Assembly (NCBI GenBank): GCA_945861715.1
Contig: CAMAVK010000001.1
Span: 522,908-568,281 of the forward strand
Reading direction: 5' to 3'
Source: Candidatus Woesearchaeota archaeon
GTDB taxonomy: Archaea; Nanobdellota; Nanobdellia; Woesearchaeales; GW2011-AR9
DNA: 45,374 nt
The position numbers and the translations under genes were made by a program. The first letter of the stretch is position 1; the number at the start of each line of letters is the position of its first letter. Positions 25,405 through 33,703 of the stretch are shown here, one piece after another. Below the pieces are notes generated by a model. The model made no database searches. It was not told the origin of the DNA and saw nothing but the letters and a program-made list of their open reading frames with translations.

Positions 25405-25424
25405 TCCCGAAAATACCACTCAAA

Positions 25425-25934
25425 ATGACACAAAATCAACTTGCAATACTAGAAACCACCAAAGGCCAAATCACCATCGAACTCGCAACCGAGAAAATGC
25501 CTATCACCACAAAAAATTTTATCAAGCTAGCACAAGAAAAATTCTACGATGGCACACGGTTTCATCGCGTAATCGGTCCTGCAAAAGCTCCACCCCACGG
25601 ATTTATGATTCAAGGAGGAGATCCATGGAGTAAAGATCTATCCAAACAACATCGATGGGGAACGGGCGGACCAGGATACAACATTAAAGACGAGTTTCAT
25701 AAAGATCTAAAAAACATACCTGGAACCATTGCCATGGCAAATTCCGGACCAAATACAGGCGGATCACAATTTTTCATCAACATCGCAAACAACAGTTTCC
25801 TCGACTCAAAGCATCCTGTCTTTGGAAAAGTAATCGCCGGAATTGATGTAGTAAATCAAATCGCAAAAGTTAAAACCGACCGCGATGACAAACCTGTAGA
25901 AGATATGGTTATACTCTCAGTAAAAATAGAATAA
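25425..25934 (+). CDS. Cyclophilin-type peptidyl-prolyl isomerase
   Basis: A 169-aa cytoplasmic protein-folding enzyme. Signature motifs are FHRVIG with the catalytic Arg, GFMIQGGDPW, TIAMANSGPNTGGSQFFI and HPVFGKVIAGID. There is no signal peptide. Length is typical for single-domain cyclophilins. It is divergent from lonB across the palindrome-bearing gap and may share stress control with it, which is inference. Confidence 0.94.
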   Translation: MTQNQLAILETTKGQITIELATEKMPITTKNFIKLAQEKFYDGTRFHRVIGPAKAPPHGFMIQGGDPWSKDLSKQHRWGTGGPGYNIKDEFHKDLKNIPGTIAMANSGPNTGGSQFFINIANNSFLDSKHPVFGKVIAGIDVVNQIAKVKTDRDDKPVEDMVILSVKIE

Positions 25935-25972
25935 ATAAACAATAACTAAGATGTCTGTTTTACCCACTTCTA

Positions 25973-26716
25973 CTATTCAACACTTTCTTCTTTTTTCTTT
26001 CCCTTGAGCAACGTCACAAAAATTTCATCAAATGATTTCGCTTGTTCCATCTCAACCTTATGATGATTCTCCAAATGAAGAAGGGGAACAAAGGTAAACA
26101 CCTTTTCAAGACGACTAGCCCTTGGTGGAACTAAACGATTAAACGAGATTTTCGAACCCTCTTCTTTTTCGGAGTAGTATTCCAACTTGTGAAATACATC
26201 GCGAATCACTTCCATAATATCGACTTTTCGAGATGGCATTGCAAATTTAACTGGCCGCATCTTCGCCAAAATTTTCTTCTTGGTCTCGAGCGCATGTTGA
26301 AGAGCTTTAACTAAGTCATGAATTGAAACCTTTCGGTTTCTCTCCTGAGGGTTTCGTGGAATCAACGGAAATTTATCTTTTTTCTTCGCTTCCTCACCCA
26401 TTCCTTGTTCAATCATCTCTTCAACTTCATAGAGTGATTCCTCATTCTTAAAAAATCGATCTAACTTCACAATATCCTTGTCCACCAACTGTGTTGTCTT
26501 AATTTTCAATAAAATTGCTGCTGCAAGAATCATCTTCCCCGAAATCTTCAAGTCATGCTCTTTCATCTCTTTAATGACTTGAATATACTTTTGTGTGAGA
26601 AGAGTAATATTAATATCCCATGGATCCATCTGCTCGGACTCAACTAAATCAAAAAGAATCGTCTTCCAACCCATCTCCTCTTCTTTGAGAAGCATCTCAA
26701 AAATCTCATCCTGCAT
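25973..26716 (-). CDS. scpA: Segregation and condensation protein A (kleisin)
   Basis: The 247-aa protein matches ScpA: an N-terminal helical region with LLKEEEMGWKTILFDLVES and DPWDINITLLTQKYIQVI, a charged centre, and a C-terminal winged-helix-like end. ScpA bridges SMC heads and supports chromosome folding. SMC and ScpB are not in the window. ATG at 26716 is preferred over GTG at 26722: a TATA box (ATTTATATATC, near 26738-26748) lies 26 bp from it, indicating a leaderless mRNA. Confidence 0.85.
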   Translation of the reverse strand: MQDEIFEMLLKEEEMGWKTILFDLVESEQMDPWDINITLLTQKYIQVIKEMKEHDLKISGKMILAAAILLKIKTTQLVDKDIVKLDRFFKNEESLYEVEEMIEQGMGEEAKKKDKFPLIPRNPQERNRKVSIHDLVKALQHALETKKKILAKMRPVKFAMPSRKVDIMEVIRDVFHKLEYYSEKEEGSKISFNRLVPPRASRLEKVFTFVPLLHLENHHKVEMEQAKSFDEIFVTLLKGKKKEESVE

Positions 26717-26737
26717 ACCCACTAATCATCCACAGAG

Positions 26738-26747
26738 ATATATAAAT
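26738..26747 (-). promoter_or_regulatory. TATA box of scpA
   Basis: ATTTATATATC on the minus strand, centred about 26 bp upstream of the ATG at 26716; this spacing helps choose that start over GTG at 26722. Confidence 0.6.
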
Positions 26748-26824
26748 TTGTCTCTAATAGACCTCTTCTAAGAAACTGAACAAAACCTTTCCGAAAATAA
26801 TATCATCAAAATGAGAAAAATGAA

Positions 26825-26915
26825 TGGGCCAGGCAGGATTCGAACCTGCGACTAACGCCTGACTTATCCTTACAAGACTGTAAGGGCGCTGTCATAACCG
26901 CTAGACCACTAGCCC
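26825..26915 (-). tRNA. tRNA-Val(UAC) with 18-nt intron
   Basis: Minus-strand cloverleaf: acceptor GGGCTAG pairs with CTGGCCC and discriminator A; D arm GGTCTAGCGGTTATGAC; anticodon stem GCGCC/GGCGT; T arm GCAGG-TTCGAAT-CCTGC. The anticodon loop is 25 nt. Removing 26861-26878 (GTCTTGTAAGGATAAGTC, read on the minus strand) leaves the loop CTTACAA with anticodon UAC (26882-26880). The intron falls between positions 37 and 38. TTAC of the loop can pair with GTAA in the intron, giving the central helix of a bulge-helix-bulge site for the archaeal splicing endonuclease. Mature length 73 nt; CCA is not encoded. Confidence 0.92.
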
Positions 26916-27020
26916 ACTAATCTACCAAGATTACTATTTGTTTAAAAATGTTTTGGACTTTGAGCCTAAAAATGATAATTCAACTTCTCACACACAAATA
27001 TTACTCTTGTACCATAACCT

Positions 27021-27030
27021 TTTTATATAC
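27021..27030 (+). promoter_or_regulatory. TATA box supporting the GTG start at 27053
   Basis: TTTTATATAC is centred 27 bp before GTG 27053, so a leaderless GTG-initiated mRNA fits. Confidence 0.55.
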
Positions 27031-27052
27031 TCCTCGCTGGAAGTAACATATA

Positions 27053-27817
27053 GTGGAACCTGACCCCTCACAATATCAAATTCCTTTTTATTGTCCACCA
27101 ATGGACATTGGGATTGCTCCCTCAAACCTCAACCATAATTCTCTGCCCGCCGCATCAATCCATTCGCAAACATCTCCATCACAATCAACCCAAAATACTG
27201 GGTTACCTGTTTCACCGCTTCCCCTATTGTATCAACATTCCTATCTTTTTCATCAAGATCTCATCACTTGGAATATCAGTTTAGCTCAAATGCAACAATA
27301 TGTGCAATCCAAAATCATCATAGCTGCACCATGGCCAAACGCAGAGTTTCCAAAAACCGTTTTATACTGGTCACCAAACAATCAATATGGATGCCGCGAG
27401 TTACAATATAATGCTACTCTCATCCTTCAAGCATTAAAAAATTTGAAACCAACGGGTCAACATTTTATCAATTATACTTCTATTGTGAATGTTCTACAGC
27501 AACAAATATGTGAGCAAATCCCCCCTCATGCCATTCAGGATTATCGAGAACCCGCACCAAAACCAAATCGAGATATTGTAACAAGCCTACTCTCTGGATT
27601 AATCTATGCACGAACACAACGATCTCTGGAAGAAGTAACAAGCATCGGCTTTGAACTTGTTCGACCACCCTTATATTTTGATCCAACCGATGAACAAGCT
27701 ATAGAATTAATTCGAAAAAGTTCCACTATGCATGAAAAAAGAAACGAAGAACAGCGAAGAAAAAATATTGAAGAAGAGAGTTTCAAAGCAGGTCATTCAA
27801 AAACAGGAACAGGATAA
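27053..27817 (+). CDS. Unknown soluble protein
   Basis: A 254-aa protein beginning with GTG. The first 60 residues are Pro/Ser/Gln-rich and probably disordered; a folded middle part follows (LITWNISLAQMQQYV, ELQYNATLILQALKNL) and a highly charged, Lys/Glu-rich C-terminal helix. No known motif, signal peptide or membrane segment. The tail ends just before the convergent dUTPase stop. Function unknown. Confidence 0.55.
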   Translation: MEPDPSQYQIPFYCPPMDIGIAPSNLNHNSLPAASIHSQTSPSQSTQNTGLPVSPLPLLYQHSYLFHQDLITWNISLAQMQQYVQSKIIIAAPWPNAEFPKTVLYWSPNNQYGCRELQYNATLILQALKNLKPTGQHFINYTSIVNVLQQQICEQIPPHAIQDYREPAPKPNRDIVTSLLSGLIYARTQRSLEEVTSIGFELVRPPLYFDPTDEQAIELIRKSSTMHEKRNEEQRRKNIEEESFKAGHSKTGTG

Positions 27818-27823
27818 ATCATT

Positions 27824-28270
27824 CTATTTCCCGGAACTTCCAAATCCATCAACCCCTCGAACAGTATTTGTGTCAAGTGAAGAAACTTCAACCGTCTCCA
27901 TCTGCTCTACTCGTTGAATCACCATTTGTGCCACTCGCGTTCCAACCTCAATTTCAAAAGGCACATCTGCATGATTATGCATAATAACCTTAATCTCCCC
28001 TCGATAATTAGAATCAATAACGCCACCCATCGTCTTCACAATATTCTTCGCAGCAATTCCAGATCTATCCCAAATCAACCCAACAAAACCATGCGGAATC
28101 GCCATCGCAATTCCTGTGGGAACAAGTGTATGTCCCCCAGCAGCAATTGTCAACTTCTCACACGCATACAAATCAAGGGCCGCATCTCCCTGTCGAATAT
28201 AACGCGGAATCGTCGCAGCGGGATGAAGTTTTTGTATGTGTAATTGTATTAGTGGCGTAGGTGGATCCAT
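27824..28270 (-). CDS. dut: dUTP diphosphatase
   Basis: Hydrolyses dUTP to dUMP and keeps uracil out of DNA. The 148-aa trimeric-type enzyme shows motif 1 (GDAALDLYA), motif 2 (WDRSGIAAKN), motif 3 with the catalytic Asp (GGVIDSNYRGEI), motif 4 (GTRVAQMVIQ) and motif 5 (RGVDGFGSSG). All five are intact, so it should be active. It is divergent from the AMP phosphorylase gene. Confidence 0.94.
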   Translation of the reverse strand: MDPPTPLIQLHIQKLHPAATIPRYIRQGDAALDLYACEKLTIAAGGHTLVPTGIAMAIPHGFVGLIWDRSGIAAKNIVKTMGGVIDSNYRGEIKVIMHNHADVPFEIEVGTRVAQMVIQRVEQMETVEVSSLDTNTVRGVDGFGSSGK

Positions 28271-28339
28271 ATCATTCTATAATTCTCTGTCTATTTAGAA
28301 TTTACGTCACCCCTGACCAGAAATTTCAAAAACCGCAAC

Positions 28340-28376
28340 CTATAAAAATGCTCAATCCCACCCAAAACTAAGGTGA
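28340..28376 (+). promoter_or_regulatory. Promoter and ribosome-binding site of AMP phosphorylase
   Basis: CTATAAAAA (28340-28348) is a TATA box and AAGGTGA (28370-28376) is a Shine-Dalgarno site 4 nt before the GTG at 28381. Together they support the GTG start. Confidence 0.6.
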
Positions 28377-28380
28377 TAAG

Positions 28381-29853
28381 GTGAAATTTACAGTTCGTGA
28401 CATGGATATTGCAACCGGCGGAATACATATTGCCATTTTAAACGAACACGACGCCAAACTTCTTGACCTCCATATGGGAGACAGAATCATCATAAAAGGT
28501 CACCCTAGAGAACTCACCTGTATCCTTGATGTCGCAAAGAGCCATAAAGCCATGCCCTGTGGTGAAATCGGTCTATTTGAAGAAGCCCTCGCCGCGCTCA
28601 AACTAAAACAAGGCGACGCAGTAACAATCAGATTCACTGGCAAACCAGCATCCGTCGAATTCATTCGCGAAAAGCTACTTGGAACTCCTCTTCCCTATAG
28701 GAAATTCTTCGAAATCATCAACGACATAACCCACGATCGATTAACTGATATAGAAAAAACATATTTTGTAGCGGCATGTTACACGCATGGTCTCTCAAAT
28801 AAAGAGATTATTGACCTCACAAAGGCAATGGTAAACACCGGGGACAAACTCAACTTCGGCAAAATGGTGTTAGATAAACATTGTATTGGTGGCGTTGCCG
28901 GCAACAGAACAACCATGTTAGTCATTCCAATAATCGCATCCTTAGGGTTCACCATCCCAAAAACTTCGTCACGAGCAATAACAAGTCCAGCAGGAACCGC
29001 AGACACCATGGAGTGTCTTGCCAACGTCGAGTTAAACGAGAAGCAAATCAAAGCTGTTGTTAAAAAAACAGGTGCCTGCATGGTTCATGGTGGTGCCATG
29101 AGTTTAGCCCCAGCCGACGACAAAATAATTGACGTTGAGCATCCGCTCTCAATTGACGCTGAAGGACAACTTCTTGCATCTGTGATGGCAAAGAAATACT
29201 CTGTGGGTTCCACCCACGTTTTAATTGATATTCCTATGGGCAAGAGCACCAAAGCCAAAACTCCAAAAGAAGCCGCTCACTTAAAAGAAATGTTTGAAAT
29301 GCTAGGAAAACATTTGGGCATGAAAGTCAAAGTCATCGCTTCTGATGGTTCGCACCCAATCGGGTATGGAATTGGACCACTTCTTGAAGCGCTGGATGTC
29401 ATGGCTGTCCTTGAAAATAAACTAGACGCTCCCCAAGAACTTAAAGAAAAAGCAATTGAGATGGCTGGCACATTACTCGAACTAACTGGCAAAGTAAAAA
29501 ATCCAATGCAAGTAGCAAGGCATTCACTTGAATCAGGTCAAGCTCTCAAAAAAATGAATGAAATCATCGACGCACAAGGCCGACAAAAACCAATGCAAAA
29601 AGCAAAGTTCCACTACCAAGTATTCGCTCCAAAATCCGGAAAAATAATCGAAGTAGATAACGAGACCATTGCCAAAATTGCACGTGTCGCAGGATGTCCA
29701 ACAGATAAAGCAGCTGGGTTGTATCTCCACAAAAACGTGGGATCCAAAGTCACAAAAGGAGAACCACTCTATACTGTGTACTCGCAAAATAAACTCAAGC
29801 TGGATCTCACAAAAGTAGTCACAAAGGAGACGAACGCTTATACGATAAAGTAA
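28381..29853 (+). CDS. deoA: AMP phosphorylase (archaeal DeoA family)
   Basis: The 490-aa protein belongs to the archaeal branch of the thymidine/pyrimidine phosphorylase family. Known members convert AMP and phosphate to adenine and ribose 1,5-bisphosphate. Motifs include the family-specific N-terminal domain (DMDIATGG, HDAKLLDLHMGDRI), DKHCIGGVAGNRTT (usually KHSIGG, so Ser is Cys here), KTSSRAITSPAGTAD and the Lys/His-rich phosphate-binding region. In archaea it feeds R15P isomerase and form III Rubisco for nucleotide salvage; neither is in this window. Confidence 0.88.
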   Translation: MKFTVRDMDIATGGIHIAILNEHDAKLLDLHMGDRIIIKGHPRELTCILDVAKSHKAMPCGEIGLFEEALAALKLKQGDAVTIRFTGKPASVEFIREKLLGTPLPYRKFFEIINDITHDRLTDIEKTYFVAACYTHGLSNKEIIDLTKAMVNTGDKLNFGKMVLDKHCIGGVAGNRTTMLVIPIIASLGFTIPKTSSRAITSPAGTADTMECLANVELNEKQIKAVVKKTGACMVHGGAMSLAPADDKIIDVEHPLSIDAEGQLLASVMAKKYSVGSTHVLIDIPMGKSTKAKTPKEAAHLKEMFEMLGKHLGMKVKVIASDGSHPIGYGIGPLLEALDVMAVLENKLDAPQELKEKAIEMAGTLLELTGKVKNPMQVARHSLESGQALKKMNEIIDAQGRQKPMQKAKFHYQVFAPKSGKIIEVDNETIAKIARVAGCPTDKAAGLYLHKNVGSKVTKGEPLYTVYSQNKLKLDLTKVVTKETNAYTIK

Positions 29854-29892
29854 ATTATAACGCAAATCACATAAATCTAAGTTATCCAACAC

Positions 29893-30372
29893 ATGGCACC
29901 AAAACAATCTCGCAAAAAAATCTTTGACGACTCACTCAACATACTTGAGGTCTTTGATATCGAAATAAAAAAAGTAGAACAAACTCTAGCTCAAATTGAA
30001 AAAATATACAAATCAAAACTTGGCCGACTCGATAAACTCTCGGACAAAATTGCAGAAGTAGGTGGGAGTTGGTCATTTATTACTGGTTTTTTCGTAGTAT
30101 TAATTGCCTGGATAATTCTAAACGCAGTGCTGCTCACAACCGCCATAGATCCATTTCCATTTATCCTGCTAAACCTTGGCCTATCCATGTTAGCAGCCAT
30201 CCAGGCCCCCATCATTTTAATGAGTCAAAACAGAGCATCAAAACGTGACCAAGCAAGAGCCGAGCTCGACTTAGAAAAAGATTTGAGAGATCTACAAATC
30301 GATCAAAAACAATTAGAAATACTTATCGAGCTTCGAAGAGAAATAAAAGAATTAAAGAAACAGAAAAAATAA
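29893..30372 (+). CDS. DUF1003-type membrane protein
   Basis: A 159-aa protein with an N-terminal charged helix. Two close membrane helices follow (about residues 57-77 and 88-110), containing WSFITGFFVVLIAWIILN and PFILLNLGLSMLAAIQAPII, ending in MSQNR. The C-terminal helix is long and charged (DQARAELDLEKDLRDLQID). This is the DUF1003 pattern, common in bacteria and archaea; function unknown. It follows AMP phosphorylase by 39 bp and may share its transcript. Confidence 0.8.
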   Translation: MAPKQSRKKIFDDSLNILEVFDIEIKKVEQTLAQIEKIYKSKLGRLDKLSDKIAEVGGSWSFITGFFVVLIAWIILNAVLLTTAIDPFPFILLNLGLSMLAAIQAPIILMSQNRASKRDQARAELDLEKDLRDLQIDQKQLEILIELRREIKELKKQKK

Positions 30373-30415
30373 TGTAATCATCACTTTATCATCATAATCT
30401 AATAATCCACTTTTC

Positions 30416-31114
30416 CTAAATTCCCAAATTTTTCATACCTAACACCCGCAATTCTTTGTTCTCCACAATTCGCGCAAGTGATATGACAGGTGAATCCTCT
30501 TTTAATAATCGAATCATCGCTACTGCAAGATCCGTTGATTTAATAACTTTATTTGGAAAAACCCATTCCAATGCAGGAAAAAATGGACTCATTAATTTAT
30601 TCATCAACGCAGTATTCGGATTTCGAATTACAGGTCGAATAGCCGCAGGTCGAACAATAATCAAACTATGCAAACCCAACTCTGCTAACTTTTTCTCAGT
30701 CCTTCCTTTAATGCGAGCAAACGGCAATTTACTTTTTTCCTCTTGATCCGCACCACTACCACTTACGAAAAGAAATGTCATCATCGGATTCACCTTCTTC
30801 ATCGTAGTAGCACAAGCAATCGCATAATCATATGTTATCCGAATATATTCCTCCTTTGAAACTTGTGAGGTGGAAACACCAAGACACCACACTACTGCAT
30901 CACATTCCAAAAATATATCCATCACTGCTTCATAATGCTCATAATCAGAATGAATCACACTAACTATTTTAGGATGTGAAAAAGCGAGCGGCCTACGTGT
31001 AAGTACAGTTATTTTAGAAATAGCAGGATCCAATATTGCTTCCTGAACAAGAGCTGCTCCAACAAGACCAGTAGCACCAGTTACAATAATAGAAATACCC
31101 TTATCAGCGGTCAT
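30416..31114 (-). CDS. NAD(P)-binding Rossmann-fold protein (atypical SDR)
   Basis: A 232-aa protein beginning with the nucleotide-binding motif ISIIVTGATGLVGAALVQEA. It continues with the VLTRRP and CDAVVWCLGVSTSQ segments of NAD(P)-binding atypical SDRs, then FLFVSGSGAD and IIVRPAAIRPV. The lineage resembles HTATIP2/YbjT-type proteins. Substrate unknown. Start ATG 31114 is chosen over 31135 because it overlaps the upstream gene less (11 bp), giving tight translational coupling. Confidence 0.78.
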   Translation of the reverse strand: MTADKGISIIVTGATGLVGAALVQEAILDPAISKITVLTRRPLAFSHPKIVSVIHSDYEHYEAVMDIFLECDAVVWCLGVSTSQVSKEEYIRITYDYAIACATTMKKVNPMMTFLFVSGSGADQEEKSKLPFARIKGRTEKKLAELGLHSLIIVRPAAIRPVIRNPNTALMNKLMSPFFPALEWVFPNKVIKSTDLAVAMIRLLKEDSPVISLARIVENKELRVLGMKNLGI

Positions 31115-31361
31115 CGTGTTCAACCCGCTTCTCAAGTGAATCTCTTTTTAATTCACGCTCCTCAACTATTTCAACACGAACGGTGCGACCAAAATATGCA
31201 ATCCCAAACCCGCCAATAGCTCCACCAATACCTAATGCGATACTCTCCGGATTGCGATGTGTAAGCCCATATACTACTCCTCCAACACCTGCAAGTGCAC
31301 AACCAAGTCCAAGTTTACTCACACCATATGATTCTTTTAATTGTGTAGTGTAACTTTTCAT
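31104..31361 (-). CDS. Small two-helix membrane protein
   Basis: An 85-aa protein with two hydrophobic, Gly-rich segments (LGLGCALAGVGGVVYGL and IALGIGGAIGGFGIAYFG). A Glu/Arg-rich C-terminus follows. The Gly zipper pattern suggests close helix packing. Start ATG 31361 has GGAGAG just upstream; the earlier TTG would include that site. It overlaps the following Rossmann gene. Confidence 0.6.
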   Translation of the reverse strand: MKSYTTQLKESYGVSKLGLGCALAGVGGVVYGLTHRNPESIALGIGGAIGGFGIAYFGRTVRVEIVEERELKRDSLEKRVEHDDR

Positions 31362-31398
31362 ATTTCTCTCCAAACATCCCCCACCAAGTAGGTTCGAC

Positions 31399-32121
31399 TT
31401 ACCACTTCCTGCAAAATATCAAAAATCCTGTATGACCTAACATATCAAATTCGGGACGCAAAATTCGCTCTTCAATTTTCCATTTACGCTCAATTAACTC
31501 AAGCATATCAATAAAAGCAATTTTAGATCCTTTCAAATTCGCCATAAACTCCTGAGCTTGCGTCAGATTTGGAACATACACAACCAAATGTCCTCCCTCA
31601 CGTAGCGCCTTCGCTGCATGCGCAAGTGCTCGATGTGGCTCCGGCAAATCAAAGGTAATCAAATCCAATCCCACTTCATCAATACCCTTGTACACATCCG
31701 CATGCTTCAAAGTAATATTCGTAACCCCAAGTGCCTTCACATTCTTCGCAATAACATCATAATGCTCTGCATTAATTTCATACACAAATGCTTCACCTAC
31801 CACATTAGCAAGAGCCAAACATAATGCACCCGATCCTCCGCCCGCATCAAGCACACGAGATGTATGATTTACTGCTGTACGAGCTAATATCAATCCCGCA
31901 TCCTTATGATTCACAATTTGTGGCCCACGCGCCATAAGTTCATAATAATCCGCAAGCGTCACTTCAGTTATAAAAAACGTTGAACCCTTATTACTCTTCA
32001 CTCGCCCATTCTTAACAAGATCAGCAGCCGCAATACTACCTGAGACGGTATGAAAATCAAGAGTCGTATTCTTAACAAGATACTTTTTCCCCGTACTTAA
32101 ATCAATTGCAACCTTCGCCAT
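31399..32121 (-). CDS. trmI: tRNA (adenine-N1)-methyltransferase TrmI, archaeal type
   Basis: Methylates A58 (and in some archaea A57) in the tRNA T-loop using S-adenosylmethionine. The 240-aa protein has the SAM motif VLDAGGGSGALCLALA (about residues 90-105), RGPQIVNHKDAGLI before it, FDLPEPHRAL, and the closing signature ERILRPEFDMLGHTGFLIF. These match archaeal TrmI well. A TATA box (TATATAAAT on the minus strand, near 32171-32183) lies upstream. Confidence 0.92.
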   Translation of the reverse strand: MAKVAIDLSTGKKYLVKNTTLDFHTVSGSIAAADLVKNGRVKSNKGSTFFITEVTLADYYELMARGPQIVNHKDAGLILARTAVNHTSRVLDAGGGSGALCLALANVVGEAFVYEINAEHYDVIAKNVKALGVTNITLKHADVYKGIDEVGLDLITFDLPEPHRALAHAAKALREGGHLVVYVPNLTQAQEFMANLKGSKIAFIDMLELIERKWKIEERILRPEFDMLGHTGFLIFCRKW

Positions 32122-32191
32122 AATGTTTGTATCCTTTTATTGTTATGTTCCTAATTGTTATATCCTTTTCCTATTTATATACCTAATCCTA

Positions 32192-33697
32192 TCAAGACAT
32201 ACTTAACGTAAGCTTGTTCAAAAATTTGTCAGGAAGAATAATAGTCATATTGGAGTATAAATGCTTATCCTCAGGAATTAAATTTTGAGCATCTTCTGGG
32301 GTAACTTGACGTTGTTGTCGACTAAGTTCTCCTGGAAATCTCCCCTGCCAATAATCCCATAACCTACCATGCATCACAACTTGTTTAATCTCTGGAACTT
32401 TAAGAACACCCCGGGCAAACATTTCTCCATCATTATACATCAACATCCTCGCGTCTTCTTGCGTAGTACATCGCGTATTTATGACATACTCATCTTGCCC
32501 AACTCGTTGATAAAAATCAAGAGCAAACATCAATTTAGATTTTTCACTTTGACCAAAAGTTCGACCATAGTAATTTCGCACATCCTTAAGAAAGAAAACA
32601 GTTTCCCCCGAAGTCTTAAATTGAGCGCGCCAGCACTCCCTCATTTTCACATATTTTGTTGAGTCATTCAATCTATGTATTTCCACAATTCTAGAATCAT
32701 TTTTTCCTAGATCCAACAGCGAATCAAACCGAGTTCCCGATGCGTAATGGGCATAATCCTGCCTGCATCTTCCGTTAGGAATTCTTTCCGGAGCAAACAT
32801 CCCATCAACAAATCGCCGAGCAACACCTTGGATGCGTGTAACTAAGTCTTCGTTTTCTTGTCGTAATAGTTGTTCCTCCTTCGTTTCCCCAACCAAAGTA
32901 AGTTCCTTTGAAACAACTTCACCACCAGTGACTCTCTCTCCCCTCGCAACAATTGCGCGCGTCATCGGTTCAGAATCAACTGCAAGTGGTAGTGGAACAC
33001 TCACTCCACCCTTTCGTGCATTGGATAGTGCATCATATACACTGGATGGAATATTCGGGAAAAATTCAGCGAGATCCGACTCTGTTAATGTGGCAACACG
33101 AATGCCTTTCGGTGTAGTTGCATTCTGATACAATATTCCATTAAACACAAAATACGCAACCGAGGGGACGATTGAAAATGTATCTTTTATTGATCTATCA
33201 CGCCATAACACCTTCGAATCATCATGTTTGGCTATGAAATCCTTAATGTCCTTCCTAGAGCTAACGACATTAATTAAATATTCAACCCTATGCCCCAGGA
33301 CATTAGTTGGTGGAAGCACACGTTCATACGCAGTCGCAAGAAGCAAACTCTCTAAATGTTTTCCTTCTGCAGGAACTTTCTTGAGTCTAGCCCACATCCC
33401 ACGAAGATCACGCTGCACATGTAACCATGCAATATTACTTCCGTCAATTATATCATCCCTAACATCTGCTCTCACATCCCAACCAAGTGTTCCCATCAAA
33501 AAACCATTAATTAAAGAAACCTCAACATCAGCAAAATCCCCAGGCACCAAATTATGAATTTGCACTTGATTGTCTCTGCGAGGAAATAATGCGTCCGCAT
33601 ACATCTTTAGGACTACTTTACCTCGTTCAACCGATAACGAATGTGGCAATCCTATTTGCTCAAGTTCAGCTAGACTCAGAAGTTCAACTGGAACCAT
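32192..33697 (-). CDS. Partner of the kinase: two copies of an unnamed domain
   Basis: A 501-aa soluble protein starting 6 nt after the kinase stop, with a run of G (GGGGGG) as ribosome-binding site. Residues about 20-235 resemble the C-terminal part of the kinase: GKVVLKMYADALFPRRD versus TKMVLEAYCDVLFPQKD, WDVRADVRDD versus WRLRADIKAD, and EYLINVV versus DYLIDIW. A Glu/Arg helix (265-292) separates it from a second, weaker copy (about 285-440: WRAQFK, FLKDVRNYYGRTF, DEYVINTRC, MFARGVLKVPEI). No known family is recognised. Coupling suggests a substrate or co-factor of the kinase. Confidence 0.65.
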   Translation of the reverse strand: MVPVELLSLAELEQIGLPHSLSVERGKVVLKMYADALFPRRDNQVQIHNLVPGDFADVEVSLINGFLMGTLGWDVRADVRDDIIDGSNIAWLHVQRDLRGMWARLKKVPAEGKHLESLLLATAYERVLPPTNVLGHRVEYLINVVSSRKDIKDFIAKHDDSKVLWRDRSIKDTFSIVPSVAYFVFNGILYQNATTPKGIRVATLTESDLAEFFPNIPSSVYDALSNARKGGVSVPLPLAVDSEPMTRAIVARGERVTGGEVVSKELTLVGETKEEQLLRQENEDLVTRIQGVARRFVDGMFAPERIPNGRCRQDYAHYASGTRFDSLLDLGKNDSRIVEIHRLNDSTKYVKMRECWRAQFKTSGETVFFLKDVRNYYGRTFGQSEKSKLMFALDFYQRVGQDEYVINTRCTTQEDARMLMYNDGEMFARGVLKVPEIKQVVMHGRLWDYWQGRFPGELSRQQRQVTPEDAQNLIPEDKHLYSNMTIILPDKFLNKLTLSMS

Positions 33698-33703
33698 CCC
33701 CCC

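Larger units (their letters stand above)
25121..25424. other. 304-bp intergenic region between lonB and cyclophilin
   Basis: This is the longest protein-free and RNA-free gap in the window. On the minus strand, GGTTTTTAAAT (about 25183-25193) is a candidate lonB TATA box. On the plus strand CTTTTATATC (25395-25404) serves cyclophilin. Between them sit two inverted repeats. I see no ORF with a good ribosome-binding site. Confidence 0.6.
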
